Shown here in pieces: positions 7,372 to 14,511 of a stretch of 19,233 bases of DNA. Source of the DNA: Pseudomonadota bacterium. Lineage in GTDB: Bacteria; Pseudomonadota; Alphaproteobacteria; Rhizobiales; Xanthobacteraceae. The stretch lies in the NCBI GenBank assembly GCA_023392205.1, contig JAEVZN010000410.1:1-19233 (forward strand), in the 5' to 3' direction. Position 1 is the first letter of the stretch; each line of letters begins with the position of its first letter. The notes below the pieces were generated by a model. It was not told the origin of the DNA, ran no database searches, and saw only the letters and a program-made list of their open reading frames with translations. The position numbers were made by a program, and so were the translations under genes.

Positions 7372-8985
7372 ATGCCCGATGACGTTAAGCCGAAGCCCGA
7401 TATGAAGCCCGTTCTGATTGCGGGCGCGGGGCCGGTCGGGCTGACCACCGCACTCGGCCTTGGATTTTACGGATTGCCGTTTCAACTGTTCGAGGAAGAT
7501 GCGGGATTGTCCAGCGACACCAAGGCCGGGACGATCCTGACGCGCACGCTGGAGGCCTTCCGGCGCTACGGCGTCGCCGACGAGGTGCTGGCGAATGCTT
7601 TGCGCGTCGACGAGATCGGCGATGTCGAGCGCGCCACCAATACCGCCCGCCCCTCGGTGCGGGCCGACCTTCTCACCGAGGAAACGCGCTATCCCTTCGT
7701 CATCAACATGCCACAGCATCATCTGGAGCCGATCCTGCACCGCTCGCTGGAGCAGAATTATCCGGCTCATGTGCATCTGCAACACAAGCTGACCGGGTTC
7801 ACCTCGCATGCGGACGGCGTGACCGCGACCTTCGACACCCCGGACGGCCCGCGCGAAGTCGAAGGCTCGTATCTTCTCGCCTGCGACGGCGGCCGCTCTT
7901 TCGTGCGGTCCGAACTCGGCATTCCGGTCGAGGGCGAGTCGCTCAATGTGCTCACCATCCTGGTCGATGTGAAGGTCGATCTCGATGTGCAGAATCCGCG
8001 CGACTATCCGTATCTCGCCTATTTCGCCGATCCGAACGAATGGATGATTCTGGTGCGGCAGCCGCATTGCTGGCGCTTCCTCTTTCCCCTGCCCGCCGAC
8101 AAGCCGGAGCCGACGCGCGAGGAATTCCGCGAGAAGATCCTGCATTTCATCGGCCCGGTGCAGGATCTCGAAATCATCAACACCATCGTCTATCGCATCC
8201 ATCACCGCATCGCGTCGGAATGGCAGCGCGGGCGCGTGTTTCTCATGGGCGATGCCGCGCATCTCATCACGCCGATGTGGGCGCTCGGGCTGAATACCGG
8301 CGTGCTCGACGCCGTGAGCCTGCCCTGGCGGCTCGCCTGGGTGGCGCGCGGCTGGGCCGATCCGTCCCTGCTCGACGGCTATGCCCTCGAACAGCGCCCG
8401 GTGGCGGCGATGGGTTCGGGCGAAATGGCAGAAGCTGCCCGCAAATACATGCTCGGTCAGAACGATGCGGTGCGCGCCATGTCCGGCGGCGCATTCGCCA
8501 ATGCGCTCACCCGCACCATGCTCGGTGTGCGGCTCGATGTCGACCAGTCCGGCGACTGGTCGATGGTGCGCACGGAAGCTGGCCCGTTGCGTGTCGGCGA
8601 ACGCGTGCCGGATGCACTTCTGCATGCGGGCAATGGCAAGCCGGTGCGGCTGCACGATCTCATCGACGACAATTTCGTCGCGCTTTATTTCACCGATGTG
8701 CGCCGCAGGCCGCAGATCCCGCCCGACCGGCCGGGCCTTAAACACTTGATTGTAACACGGCGCGATGCTCCGCTCGATTCCGGCCTGCGCGACCGCGCTC
8801 TGTTCGATGTCGGTGGCCGTTTCGCCGAACGCGCCGGCTGCGCGCCCGACACGGTCATGCTGGTCCGCCCCGATGACCATATCGCCGCGATTGTGCCGAT
8901 GCGCGACGGCGTGATCGACGAACTCCATGCGCGCATGACGCGGCCGGCACCTTCTCAAGCCCCACACAGGGCCGCCACGCGATGA
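7372..8985 (+). CDS. Class A FAD-dependent aromatic monooxygenase (MhpA/PheA-like)
   Basis: The 537-residue product has the three flavoprotein hydroxylase fingerprints: GAGPVG (residues 18-23) for the FAD ADP moiety, the CDGGRSFVR segment (171-179) for FAD/NAD(P)H, and GDAAHLITP (293-301). The GxGxN part of the third motif reads WALGLN, an uncommon variant. The last about 150 residues (from GPLRVGERVPDALLH) form the thioredoxin-like C-terminal domain found in phenol hydroxylase, MhpA and polyketide hydroxylases. The family hydroxylates phenolic or N-heteroaromatic rings with NAD(P)H and O2. It lies 3 bases after SDR 1, and its stop overlaps the amidohydrolase start (ATGA, 8982-8985). Substrate unknown; it could prepare a ring for cleavage by the cupin or VOC protein. 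Confidence 0.92.
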   Translation: MPDDVKPKPDMKPVLIAGAGPVGLTTALGLGFYGLPFQLFEEDAGLSSDTKAGTILTRTLEAFRRYGVADEVLANALRVDEIGDVERATNTARPSVRADLLTEETRYPFVINMPQHHLEPILHRSLEQNYPAHVHLQHKLTGFTSHADGVTATFDTPDGPREVEGSYLLACDGGRSFVRSELGIPVEGESLNVLTILVDVKVDLDVQNPRDYPYLAYFADPNEWMILVRQPHCWRFLFPLPADKPEPTREEFREKILHFIGPVQDLEIINTIVYRIHHRIASEWQRGRVFLMGDAAHLITPMWALGLNTGVLDAVSLPWRLAWVARGWADPSLLDGYALEQRPVAAMGSGEMAEAARKYMLGQNDAVRAMSGGAFANALTRTMLGVRLDVDQSGDWSMVRTEAGPLRVGERVPDALLHAGNGKPVRLHDLIDDNFVALYFTDVRRRPQIPPDRPGLKHLIVTRRDAPLDSGLRDRALFDVGGRFAERAGCAPDTVMLVRPDDHIAAIVPMRDGVIDELHARMTRPAPSQAPHRAATR

Positions 8986-9983
8986 GCGGACAGACCGAAC
9001 GGATTGCACTCGATATTCACGCGCATCTGGCGCCCGTCTTTCCCGACGATCTCCATACCGTCGAAGGGGTGACATGGGACGCCGCGGCGAAAGTGCTGAC
9101 GGTCGACGGCCATCCCGTCGGCATGAAGCCGCTGTTCGATCCGGCCGCGCTCGTGCAATGGATGGACCGCAACAACATCGCACAGGCGCTGATCTCGATC
9201 CCCCCGCCTCTGTATCGCGCGCATCTTCAAGGCACCGCCGCACGCGCCTGGAACGATTACGCCAATCGCGGCCTGCAACGGATCGCCGATGACGATCCGG
9301 AGCGGCTGCTACCTTTGCCGCATCTGCCCTTGCAGGCGCCGGAGATTGCCGCCGATATCGCCCGTGACTGGATCGGCCGCGGCCATCGCCGCTTCGGCGC
9401 GCCTGCGGGCGGTCATGGCGAACAAGTGCTGTCCGATCCCGCTTATGAGCGACTCTGGCAGATTCTCGACAAGGCAGGCGCGTTTGTCTTTTTCCATCCC
9501 GGCGAATGCGCGGATGGGCGGCTCTCGGCTTTCTATCTCTCCAACCTGCTCGGCAATCCCTACGAGACGGCCGTGGCTATCGGCCATCTCGCGTTCGGGG
9601 GTGTGTTCGAACGTTATCCGCGCATCACGTTCGGCTTCGCACATGGCGGCGGCGTCGCAGCGATGCTGGCGGGACGCTTCGAACGCGGCTTTGCCACCGC
9701 ACGGCCGGGTATCGACACCAAGGCGCAATTGCCGCGCCACGTTCTGCGCAATGTCTGCGTCGATTGCATCGTCCACGACGACAATGCTCTGACACTCGCG
9801 GAGCAGGTGTTCGGCGCGGAGAACATTCTGTTCGGTTCGGACTGGCCATTCCCGATGGGCCTCATCGAACCGCACGACCAGCTTGCGACGCTGACCCCGG
9901 AACGCCGCAAGCGCGTCTTCTGCGACAACCCGGACCGATTGTTGAGCGGAACACGCGAGCCGAACAAGGAGAGATCGCGATGA
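8982..9983 (+). CDS. ACMSD-like metal-dependent amidohydrolase/decarboxylase
   Basis: The 333-residue TIM-barrel protein of the amidohydrolase superfamily has the COG2159/ACMSD pattern: DIHAH (His13, His15), His172 in FFHPGE, His221 in FAHGGG, and Asp287 in GSDWPFPMG. ACMSD-group enzymes (2-amino-3-carboxymuconate-6-semialdehyde, gamma-resorcylate, 5-carboxyvanillate and hydroxybenzoate decarboxylases) mostly catalyse non-oxidative decarboxylation, with some hydrolases. The combination with a monooxygenase, cupin and RidA homologue recalls aminophenol/hydroxyanthranilate meta-cleavage routes, though this enzyme may decarboxylate another ring acid. Overlaps at both ends (ATGA at 8982-8985 and 9980-9983) couple it to its neighbours. 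Decarboxylase is the best guess; hydrolase remains open. Confidence 0.9.
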   Translation: MSGQTERIALDIHAHLAPVFPDDLHTVEGVTWDAAAKVLTVDGHPVGMKPLFDPAALVQWMDRNNIAQALISIPPPLYRAHLQGTAARAWNDYANRGLQRIADDDPERLLPLPHLPLQAPEIAADIARDWIGRGHRRFGAPAGGHGEQVLSDPAYERLWQILDKAGAFVFFHPGECADGRLSAFYLSNLLGNPYETAVAIGHLAFGGVFERYPRITFGFAHGGGVAAMLAGRFERGFATARPGIDTKAQLPRHVLRNVCVDCIVHDDNALTLAEQVFGAENILFGSDWPFPMGLIEPHDQLATLTPERRKRVFCDNPDRLLSGTREPNKERSR

Positions 9984-10309
9984 CAGATCCCAAACCCTAC
10001 GACAAGCTCGGGCCGATCGGCGACAGGATCCTGTTCGAGAACGAACACATCCGCGTCTGGAGCGTGAAGCTAGACCCCGGCAGCCGTCAGCCCTGGCGCC
10101 GCCACGACCTGCCCTATCTCATCGTGCCGCTGACCGAGGGCAAGAATGTCATGACCTTCGAGGACGGCCGGGTGCGCGAAACAAACGAGACACCGGGCGA
10201 TGCGATCTGGCGCGAACCCGGCATCCCGCATGAATTGCTCAACAACAGCGACTGGCAATATCGCAATGTGCTGATCGAGATCAAAACGGCGGCCGCCGGG
10301 GATCGCTAG
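9980..10309 (+). CDS. Small cupin-fold protein with an incomplete metal site
   Basis: The 109-residue protein has a cupin barrel pattern: FENEHIRVWSVKLDPG, WRRHDLPYLIVPLTEG, and GDAIWREPGIPHELLN. Only His42 and His84 of the usual ligands are seen: motif 1 reads HDL rather than HxH, so the second His is Leu44. Metal binding may be weaker or use other residues. The start overlaps the amidohydrolase stop by ATGA, and AAGGAGAG (9966-9973) is a strong Shine-Dalgarno. It is the last gene of the plus-strand run. It could be a small isomerase/cyclase or an accessory subunit; no specific reaction can be assigned. Confidence 0.83.
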   Translation: MTDPKPYDKLGPIGDRILFENEHIRVWSVKLDPGSRQPWRRHDLPYLIVPLTEGKNVMTFEDGRVRETNETPGDAIWREPGIPHELLNNSDWQYRNVLIEIKTAAAGDR

Positions 10310-10399
10310 TCACGGACGCCGCAATAAGGCTTGCGGTTCAAGGCCTGCGGTTCACCTGGCAGCGGTAGCGCGGTGCGGGCATTGGCACTCGCCCCGGGG
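10310..10399. other. Convergent intergenic with a tandem 14-base repeat
   Basis: This 90-base gap lies between the convergent cupin and GFA genes. It holds two adjacent copies of a 14-mer, AGGCTTGCGGTTCA (10327-10340) and AGGCCTGCGGTTCA (10341-10354), with one mismatch, and a CCCCGGGG palindrome. I see no stem followed by a T-run, so there is no clear intrinsic terminator for the long operon. Confidence 0.5.
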
Positions 10400-10867
10400 T
10401 TAATCCGCGATGCTGGCGCGGTGCTGCCGCCAGGCGTCCATCAATGACGTCAGGTCGTCTGGGTGGCCCTCGTGGATCACGCTGCCTTTCGGGATCGGGA
10501 TCCAGGCCTGCGCGCTGCCGGTCCAGATATGCCCCACCGGCACGAGCCAGCTTGTGTCGTCCAGCGTACCCGGCTTCAGGATCGCGACCTTTTCATTGGC
10601 GCGCGGATAGTGGATCGGCCGCACGCCGCAGGCTCCGCAGAAGTCGCCGTCGATGACGCGTCCGCTATCGGCGGTGCGGCTGTAGCGGCGCGGGTTGCCC
10701 TTGGTGAACGCAAAATCCTGGCGCGGCACGACAGCCGACATGCCGAACCCGCTGCCGGATTGACGCTGACACTCCGTGCAGTGGCAGACATAGAGCGACA
10801 ACGGCTCGGCGCGGACCTCGTAGCGCAACGCGCCGCATTGGCAGCCGCCGGTCAAAGGTAATTTCAT
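10400..10867 (-). CDS. GFA-family (CENP-V/Gfa domain) zinc-binding protein
   Basis: The 155-residue product has the full GFA cysteine pattern: Cys9-x-Cys11 (GGCQCGALRY), Cys28-x-Cys30-x2-Cys33 (CHCTECQRQSGS), and Cys77-x2-Cys80 (FCGACG). The family is named for glutathione-dependent formaldehyde-activating enzyme, but most members have no proven activity and the Gfa assignment itself is disputed; some bind or isomerise glutathione adducts. It could handle an aldehyde or glutathione conjugate from the pathway. It lies on the opposite strand to the operon and its Shine-Dalgarno is weak, so it may be independent. The VOC gene at 11031-11543 is on the same strand upstream, with 163 bases between. 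Confidence 0.92.
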   Translation of the reverse strand: MKLPLTGGCQCGALRYEVRAEPLSLYVCHCTECQRQSGSGFGMSAVVPRQDFAFTKGNPRRYSRTADSGRVIDGDFCGACGVRPIHYPRANEKVAILKPGTLDDTSWLVPVGHIWTGSAQAWIPIPKGSVIHEGHPDDLTSLMDAWRQHRASIAD

Positions 10868-11030
10868 CGCAGACCCCGGTGTGAGAATGTCGTGATAGGT
10901 GCGGCACTCGCCTTATTCCATAGCCGGTGCGGGCATGCACCTGCTGTTTGCCGCCGCCCTCTGTTCGCATTTCTTTGTTTTTGGCGCGTTGTCTTGTCGC
11001 GAGGCAATGTCCGCTTCGCGCGGAACCACT

Positions 11031-11543
11031 TTACGCCAGAGCCGGATAGGTCGCGGGATCGAAGAAACTCGCCCCCGGCACATACTTTCGCGATGCCGAA
11101 AGGTCCGGCTTCTCGTCGCCTTCAATGGCGCCCTCGAAGGTCAGCTCAAGCTGCACGCCGCTCGGGTCGTACACAAAGAGCTGCCACAACGTCGTTCCCG
11201 GCACCTCGAATTCGCGCCAGTCCAGTCCCGCGTCCCTGAAGCGGCCGACATAGGAGCGGAAGCCGGAACAGGACAACGACACATGATCGATGGCGGCCGT
11301 CCCCTTCGGCGGCTTGCCGTCTTGGCCAAGCGCCGGACCACCGGCATAGATGTGAACGATGCCGAGGCCGCCCGGCTGCGGACACGCAAGCCATGCGCCG
11401 GGATAGCCGAAATCCGGACGCTCCATCTCCCTCAAACCGATGATCTGCGTCCAGAAAAATCGCGTTGCCGCAAGGTCGGCTGTCTTGATTGCGATGTGGA
11501 ACAGGCCATGCACCGTGGCAAGCGGCAGTTGAGCGGACAGCAT
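11031..11543 (-). CDS. VOC-family protein (glyoxalase / extradiol dioxygenase fold)
   Basis: The 170-residue vicinal-oxygen-chelate protein has paired beta-alpha-beta3 modules. Candidate metal ligands are His16 (GLFHIAI), His87 (AIDHVSL) and Glu133 (VQLELTF), the 2-His-1-carboxylate arrangement of the family. The YDPSGVQLELTF ending is typical of glyoxalase/bleomycin-resistance/dioxygenase members. It is short for a full two-domain type I extradiol dioxygenase (about 290 residues) but matches single-domain dioxygenases, lyases and isomerases. The frame stays open far upstream, but ATG 11543 is preferred: it opens the domain and has GGAG about 9 bases before it. It is divergent from SBP 2, so the 11544-11816 gap should carry promoters in both directions. 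Confidence 0.9.
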   Translation of the reverse strand: MLSAQLPLATVHGLFHIAIKTADLAATRFFWTQIIGLREMERPDFGYPGAWLACPQPGGLGIVHIYAGGPALGQDGKPPKGTAAIDHVSLSCSGFRSYVGRFRDAGLDWREFEVPGTTLWQLFVYDPSGVQLELTFEGAIEGDEKPDLSASRKYVPGASFFDPATYPALA

Positions 11544-11645
11544 CGACGTCTCCAGTCTCTCTTGGCAGGACCGCGGGCGATCCGGACGAGCGCCATACCA
11601 CCAGCTTCGCCTCAAGCATACAATAGGCCGAACCTGCCTTCGCTT

Positions 11646-11689
11646 CGTGCAGACACGGCGCACGGCTGCCGCATTACGTTGCAGCGGCA
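11646..11689. promoter_or_regulatory. Two dyads upstream of the sigma-54 promoter, candidate activator sites
   Basis: CGTGC-N9-GCACG (11646-11664) and TGCCGC-N11-GCGGCA (11667-11689) are perfect short inverted repeats centred about 105 and 82 bases before the predicted start site near 11760. Sigma-54 promoters require a distant enhancer-binding protein, and these distances are typical. They do not match the NtrC consensus, and short GC dyads occur by chance in such DNA. Confidence 0.25.
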
Positions 11690-11732
11690 CGCGAACCTTG
11701 CGGCACGCATCGCGTCCGCCACGCTTTTCACA

Positions 11733-11749
11733 TTGGCACACGCCTTGCT
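11733..11749 (+). promoter_or_regulatory. Sigma-54 (RpoN) -24/-12 promoter for SBP 2
   Basis: The sequence TTGGCACACGCCTTGCT fits the sigma-54 consensus YTGGCACGNNNNTTGCW at every defined position except one (A for G after TGGCAC). The invariant GG (11735-11736) and GC (11747-11748) are separated by exactly 10 bases. The transcript would start near 11760, leaving a leader of about 57 bases before the SBP 2 start at 11817. No -35/-10 promoter of comparable quality was seen in this gap. Confidence 0.75.
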
Positions 11750-11816
11750 CACCCTCCCCCCGGACATCTCGCGTGCGCCCCATGCTGCACACGAGCCACA
11801 CGGGAGCAAAGCTGTC

Positions 11817-12863
11817 ATGACCTACAAGATTTGCCGTCGGGCTGCGCTTGCAGCCGCCTTCGGATGCGCTGTGCTGACGGCGATGCCGGCATCGGCGCAG
11901 TCCCTGACACCCATCCGCTTCACCCTGGACTTCAAGCATCAGGGCATTCACGCGTGGTATTATGTCGCGCAGGAAAAGGGCTATTTCAAAGACGAAGGCC
12001 TGAATGTAACGATCGACCAGGGCGAAGGCTCGGCCGCAACGATCACGCGGATCATGTCGGGCGCCTACGATGCCGGCTTCGGCGACATGAATGCCATCAT
12101 CCAGCAGGCCGCCAACAAGCCCGGCGAAGCTCCTGTCATGGTCTATCAGATCTATAACCGTCCGCCCTTCGTTCTGGTGACCAAGGCCAGCGGACCGATC
12201 AAGACCCTGAAGGACATCGAAGGCAAGAAGCTCGGCGGGCCGGCCGGCAGCGCCACCTTGCGCCTGCTGCCGAGTCTTGCGAAGGCCAACAATCTCGACA
12301 TTTCGAAGGTCGAGATCCTCAACATGGCGCCCAATCTGCAGGAACAGATGCTGATCCAGGATCAGGTGCAGGGCTCGCTGGTATTCAACGTCACGAGTTA
12401 CATGAACCTGATCCAGCAGAAGCAGGATCCGGACAAGGATTACCGCTGGTTCAATTACGGCGATCACGGCCTCGATCTGTTTTCCAACGGCATCATGGTG
12501 TCGCAGAAGATGCTGAAGGAAAACCCGAAGGCCGTGGCGGGGCTCGTGCGGGCGATCAACTGGTCGATCAAGGAGGTGATCGCGGATCCGGATATGGGCG
12601 TGAAGACGCTTGCGAAGATCGAGCCGCTGATCAATTCCGATGTCGAAAAGAAGCGTATTGCCTATGCGTTGGCGAACCTGATGAACGGGCCGGAATTCAC
12701 AGAACTCGGCTTTGGCGATCTGGGTGACGAAAAGCTCACCCGCTCCATCGCCACCATCGTGGAAGCCTACGATCTCAAGGCGACGCCGAAGGCATCGGAG
12801 GTTTTCAACCGGTCGTTCCTGCCGGAAAAATCCGAACGCATGTTCGCCCCGAAGTCGAATTGA
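11817..12863 (+). CDS. NitT/TauT-family ABC transporter substrate-binding protein (SBP 2)
   Basis: The 348-residue periplasmic binding protein of the NMT1/THI5-like group starts with a signal peptide (basic MTYKICRR, hydrophobic core, ASA cleavage motif before QSLTP). The mature part has IRFTLDFKHQGIHAWYYVAQ, EKGYFKDEGLNVTIDQGEGS and YDAGFGDMNAII, as in thiamine-pyrimidine-precursor and aromatic-acid/nitrogen-compound binders. It is clearly paralogous to SBP 3 at 15580 (shared YNRPPF, KENPKAV, GLVRAIN). The frame is open from 10899, but ATG 11817 with GGGAG (11802-11806) starts the signal peptide and lies after the sigma-54 promoter. No permease or ATPase is beside it; it may share the transporter beginning at 18938 or the one at 2280-3847. 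Confidence 0.93.
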   Translation: MTYKICRRAALAAAFGCAVLTAMPASAQSLTPIRFTLDFKHQGIHAWYYVAQEKGYFKDEGLNVTIDQGEGSAATITRIMSGAYDAGFGDMNAIIQQAANKPGEAPVMVYQIYNRPPFVLVTKASGPIKTLKDIEGKKLGGPAGSATLRLLPSLAKANNLDISKVEILNMAPNLQEQMLIQDQVQGSLVFNVTSYMNLIQQKQDPDKDYRWFNYGDHGLDLFSNGIMVSQKMLKENPKAVAGLVRAINWSIKEVIADPDMGVKTLAKIEPLINSDVEKKRIAYALANLMNGPEFTELGFGDLGDEKLTRSIATIVEAYDLKATPKASEVFNRSFLPEKSERMFAPKSN

Positions 12864-12875
12864 AGATGGCAGGCG

Positions 12876-12904
12876 CCGGGGCGGGTCAACCTGCCCTGCC
12901 CCGG
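12876..12904 (+). terminator. GC-rich hairpin between SBP 2 and amidohydrolase genes, no T-tract
   Basis: CCGGGGC (12876-12882) pairs with GCCCCGG (12898-12904), with a further GGG/CCC pairing inside a small bulged loop. No T-run follows, so it is not a standard terminator. It may act as a partial attenuator or protect the SBP transcript, which in importer operons is often made in excess. Confidence 0.3.
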
Positions 12905-12949
12905 ACCCCTTGAGACCCGACGCCGGATTCCGGCATAAACGGCGAACGC

Positions 12950-14506
12950 ATGACCAGCCCCACAACAACACTGATCCGCGGCGGCCGCGTCTACGACCGT
13001 GACGGCGATATTCACCGGCCGCCGGTGCGCGACGTGATCGTCGAGCACGACCGGATCGCTGCGGTCAGCGATGAAGGCGGCCCGGCCGCAGCGGTGATCC
13101 TTCAAGCCGCAGACACAGGCAAGCCGGGTGTGCAGGTGATCGATGCCCGCGGCATGCTGGTCATCCCCGGCCTCGTCAATGCGCATTACCATTCCTACGA
13201 CGTGCTCTGCAAAGGCATGTTCGAGGACATGCCTTTCGACATCTGGGCACTGCATTCGCAGCCCGGCTATTGGGGCAAGCGCAGCGCCGCCGAATTGCGG
13301 ATGCGCACCCTGATCGGGGCGCTGGAAGCGTTGCGGCACGGCATTACGACGATCCAGGATTTCAACTCGCTGGTCCCGCAGGACGAGGAAACGCTCGACG
13401 TCATTCTCTCGGCCTATGCGGAGATCGGCATTCGCGTGGTGTTCTCGATTGCGGTGCGCGACAAGGCCGCCCTCGATATCGCGCCCTTCATGCCGCCGGA
13501 TCTGCCCGAAGATGTGCGCGCCATTGTCGAGGGCGTGCCCGGCGACGCGCAGCGCGATCTTGATTTCGTCCGCGCGCAGATCCTGCGCCTGTCGCCGCTG
13601 CCACCCCGCCTGCATTGGGCGCTCAGTCCATCCGGGCCGCAACGGGCCACGCGGCCACTGCTGGAGGGGCTCGCCGCCCTGTCCGAAGAATTCGATCTGC
13701 CGCTGTTCACGCATACCTACGAGACCCGCGCACAGCTTTACCGGGCGCGCACCGACCTGACCGATTTCGGCGGCTCCTTCATCACCTATCTGCGCGCCAC
13801 CGGCCTGCTCACCAAGCGCACCACGCTCGCACACAGCATCTACCTCACGCCGCAGGAGATCGCGGAAATCGCGGAGGCCGGCACCGGCGTCGTCCACAAT
13901 CCGCTGGCCAATCTGAAGCTGAAGAACGGTGTGGCGCCGCTGCTTGAATTCAAGCGCGCCGGAATCAATCTCGCGCTCGGTTGCGACAATTGCAGCTGCA
14001 GCGACTGCCAGAATCTCTTTCAGGCGATGAAGATGTATGCGCTGCTCGCGCAGGGCATGGATGGCGAACCTTCCGGCGTGCTGGCCTGCGACGCCATCGA
14101 TGCGGCCACCATCGGCGGCGCGCGGGCGGTGGGCCTCGCCGGGCAGATCGGCGAGATCAAGCCGGGCATGAGAGCCGACCTCTCGCTCATCGACCTGACC
14201 GACTATGCCTATCAGCCGTTCAACAGCGCGGCGCGCCAGATGGTCTATAGCGAGACCGGCCGCGCCGTTCACACCGTGATGGTCGACGGCGAGGTCATCC
14301 TGCAGAACGGCGAGCCGAAAAAGGTCAGAACAGCGGAAATTCGCGCAGAACTGACGCAGATCATGCAGAATTTCGAGCAGGATTTCGCTGTTCTGGCGGC
14401 CCGGCAGGCCCCGGCCATCGGCCCGTTGCACGCGGCCAATAGGGCACTGAGCGGCACCGATCTCGGCCTCTACAGGCAGGTGGCGAACAAGCCGCCTCGG
14501 GACTAA
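12950..14506 (+). CDS. Amidohydrolase-superfamily deaminase/hydrolase (TrzA/AtzB-like) with a Cys-rich metal-site loop
   Basis: The 518-residue TIM-barrel enzyme has an N- and C-terminal beta-sandwich (LIRGGRVYDRDGD... and RADLSLIDL). Metal and catalytic residues are His79 and His81 (NAHYHS), His255 (FTHTYE), His295 (LAHSIYLT) and Asp346 (LGCDN), the mononuclear-metal pattern of the cytosine/guanine deaminase and triazine hydrolase group (COG0402). These enzymes hydrolyse amino or chloro groups on N-heterocycles or related amidines. The loop after Asp346 reads CDNCSCSDC, with four Cys in nine residues, where the group usually has GTDG-type sequence. It follows SBP 2 by 86 bases in the same direction, so ligand and enzyme probably belong to one pathway. 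The frame ends 5 bases from the convergent LysR stop. Confidence 0.9.
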   Translation: MTSPTTTLIRGGRVYDRDGDIHRPPVRDVIVEHDRIAAVSDEGGPAAAVILQAADTGKPGVQVIDARGMLVIPGLVNAHYHSYDVLCKGMFEDMPFDIWALHSQPGYWGKRSAAELRMRTLIGALEALRHGITTIQDFNSLVPQDEETLDVILSAYAEIGIRVVFSIAVRDKAALDIAPFMPPDLPEDVRAIVEGVPGDAQRDLDFVRAQILRLSPLPPRLHWALSPSGPQRATRPLLEGLAALSEEFDLPLFTHTYETRAQLYRARTDLTDFGGSFITYLRATGLLTKRTTLAHSIYLTPQEIAEIAEAGTGVVHNPLANLKLKNGVAPLLEFKRAGINLALGCDNCSCSDCQNLFQAMKMYALLAQGMDGEPSGVLACDAIDAATIGGARAVGLAGQIGEIKPGMRADLSLIDLTDYAYQPFNSAARQMVYSETGRAVHTVMVDGEVILQNGEPKKVRTAEIRAELTQIMQNFEQDFAVLAARQAPAIGPLHAANRALSGTDLGLYRQVANKPPRD

Positions 14507-14511
14507 GCCAT

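Noticed and set aside
6583..9243. 886-codon open frame on the minus strand
   Set aside because: It is antisense to RidA, SDR 1, monooxygenase and amidohydrolase genes that all show family motifs; its translation is His/Arg/Asp-rich with no domain, as expected of a high-GC shadow frame.
10383..10399. TTGGCACTCGCCCCGG, sigma-54-like
   Set aside because: It has a good -24 half but no TTGC at -12, and points into the 3' end of the convergent GFA gene.
10904..10920. CGGCACTCGCCTTAT, sigma-54-like
   Set aside because: The -12 GC is missing, and on this strand it faces the 3' end of the VOC gene.
11009..11030. Small hairpin after the VOC gene (TCCGC/GCGGA)
   Set aside because: Five-bp stem with no T-run directly after it on the minus strand; too weak to call a terminator.
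11596..11624. TACAAT (11619-11624) as a -10 box for SBP 2
   Set aside because: The -35 at proper spacing (TACCAC) is poor, and the sigma-54 element nearer the gene is far better.
10899..11816. Upstream extension of the SBP 2 frame
   Set aside because: It runs antisense through the VOC gene and over the sigma-54 promoter; the signal peptide starts at 11817.
11544..12971. Upstream extension of the VOC frame on the minus strand
   Set aside because: It is antisense to SBP 2 and adds no recognisable domain before the VOC start at 11543.
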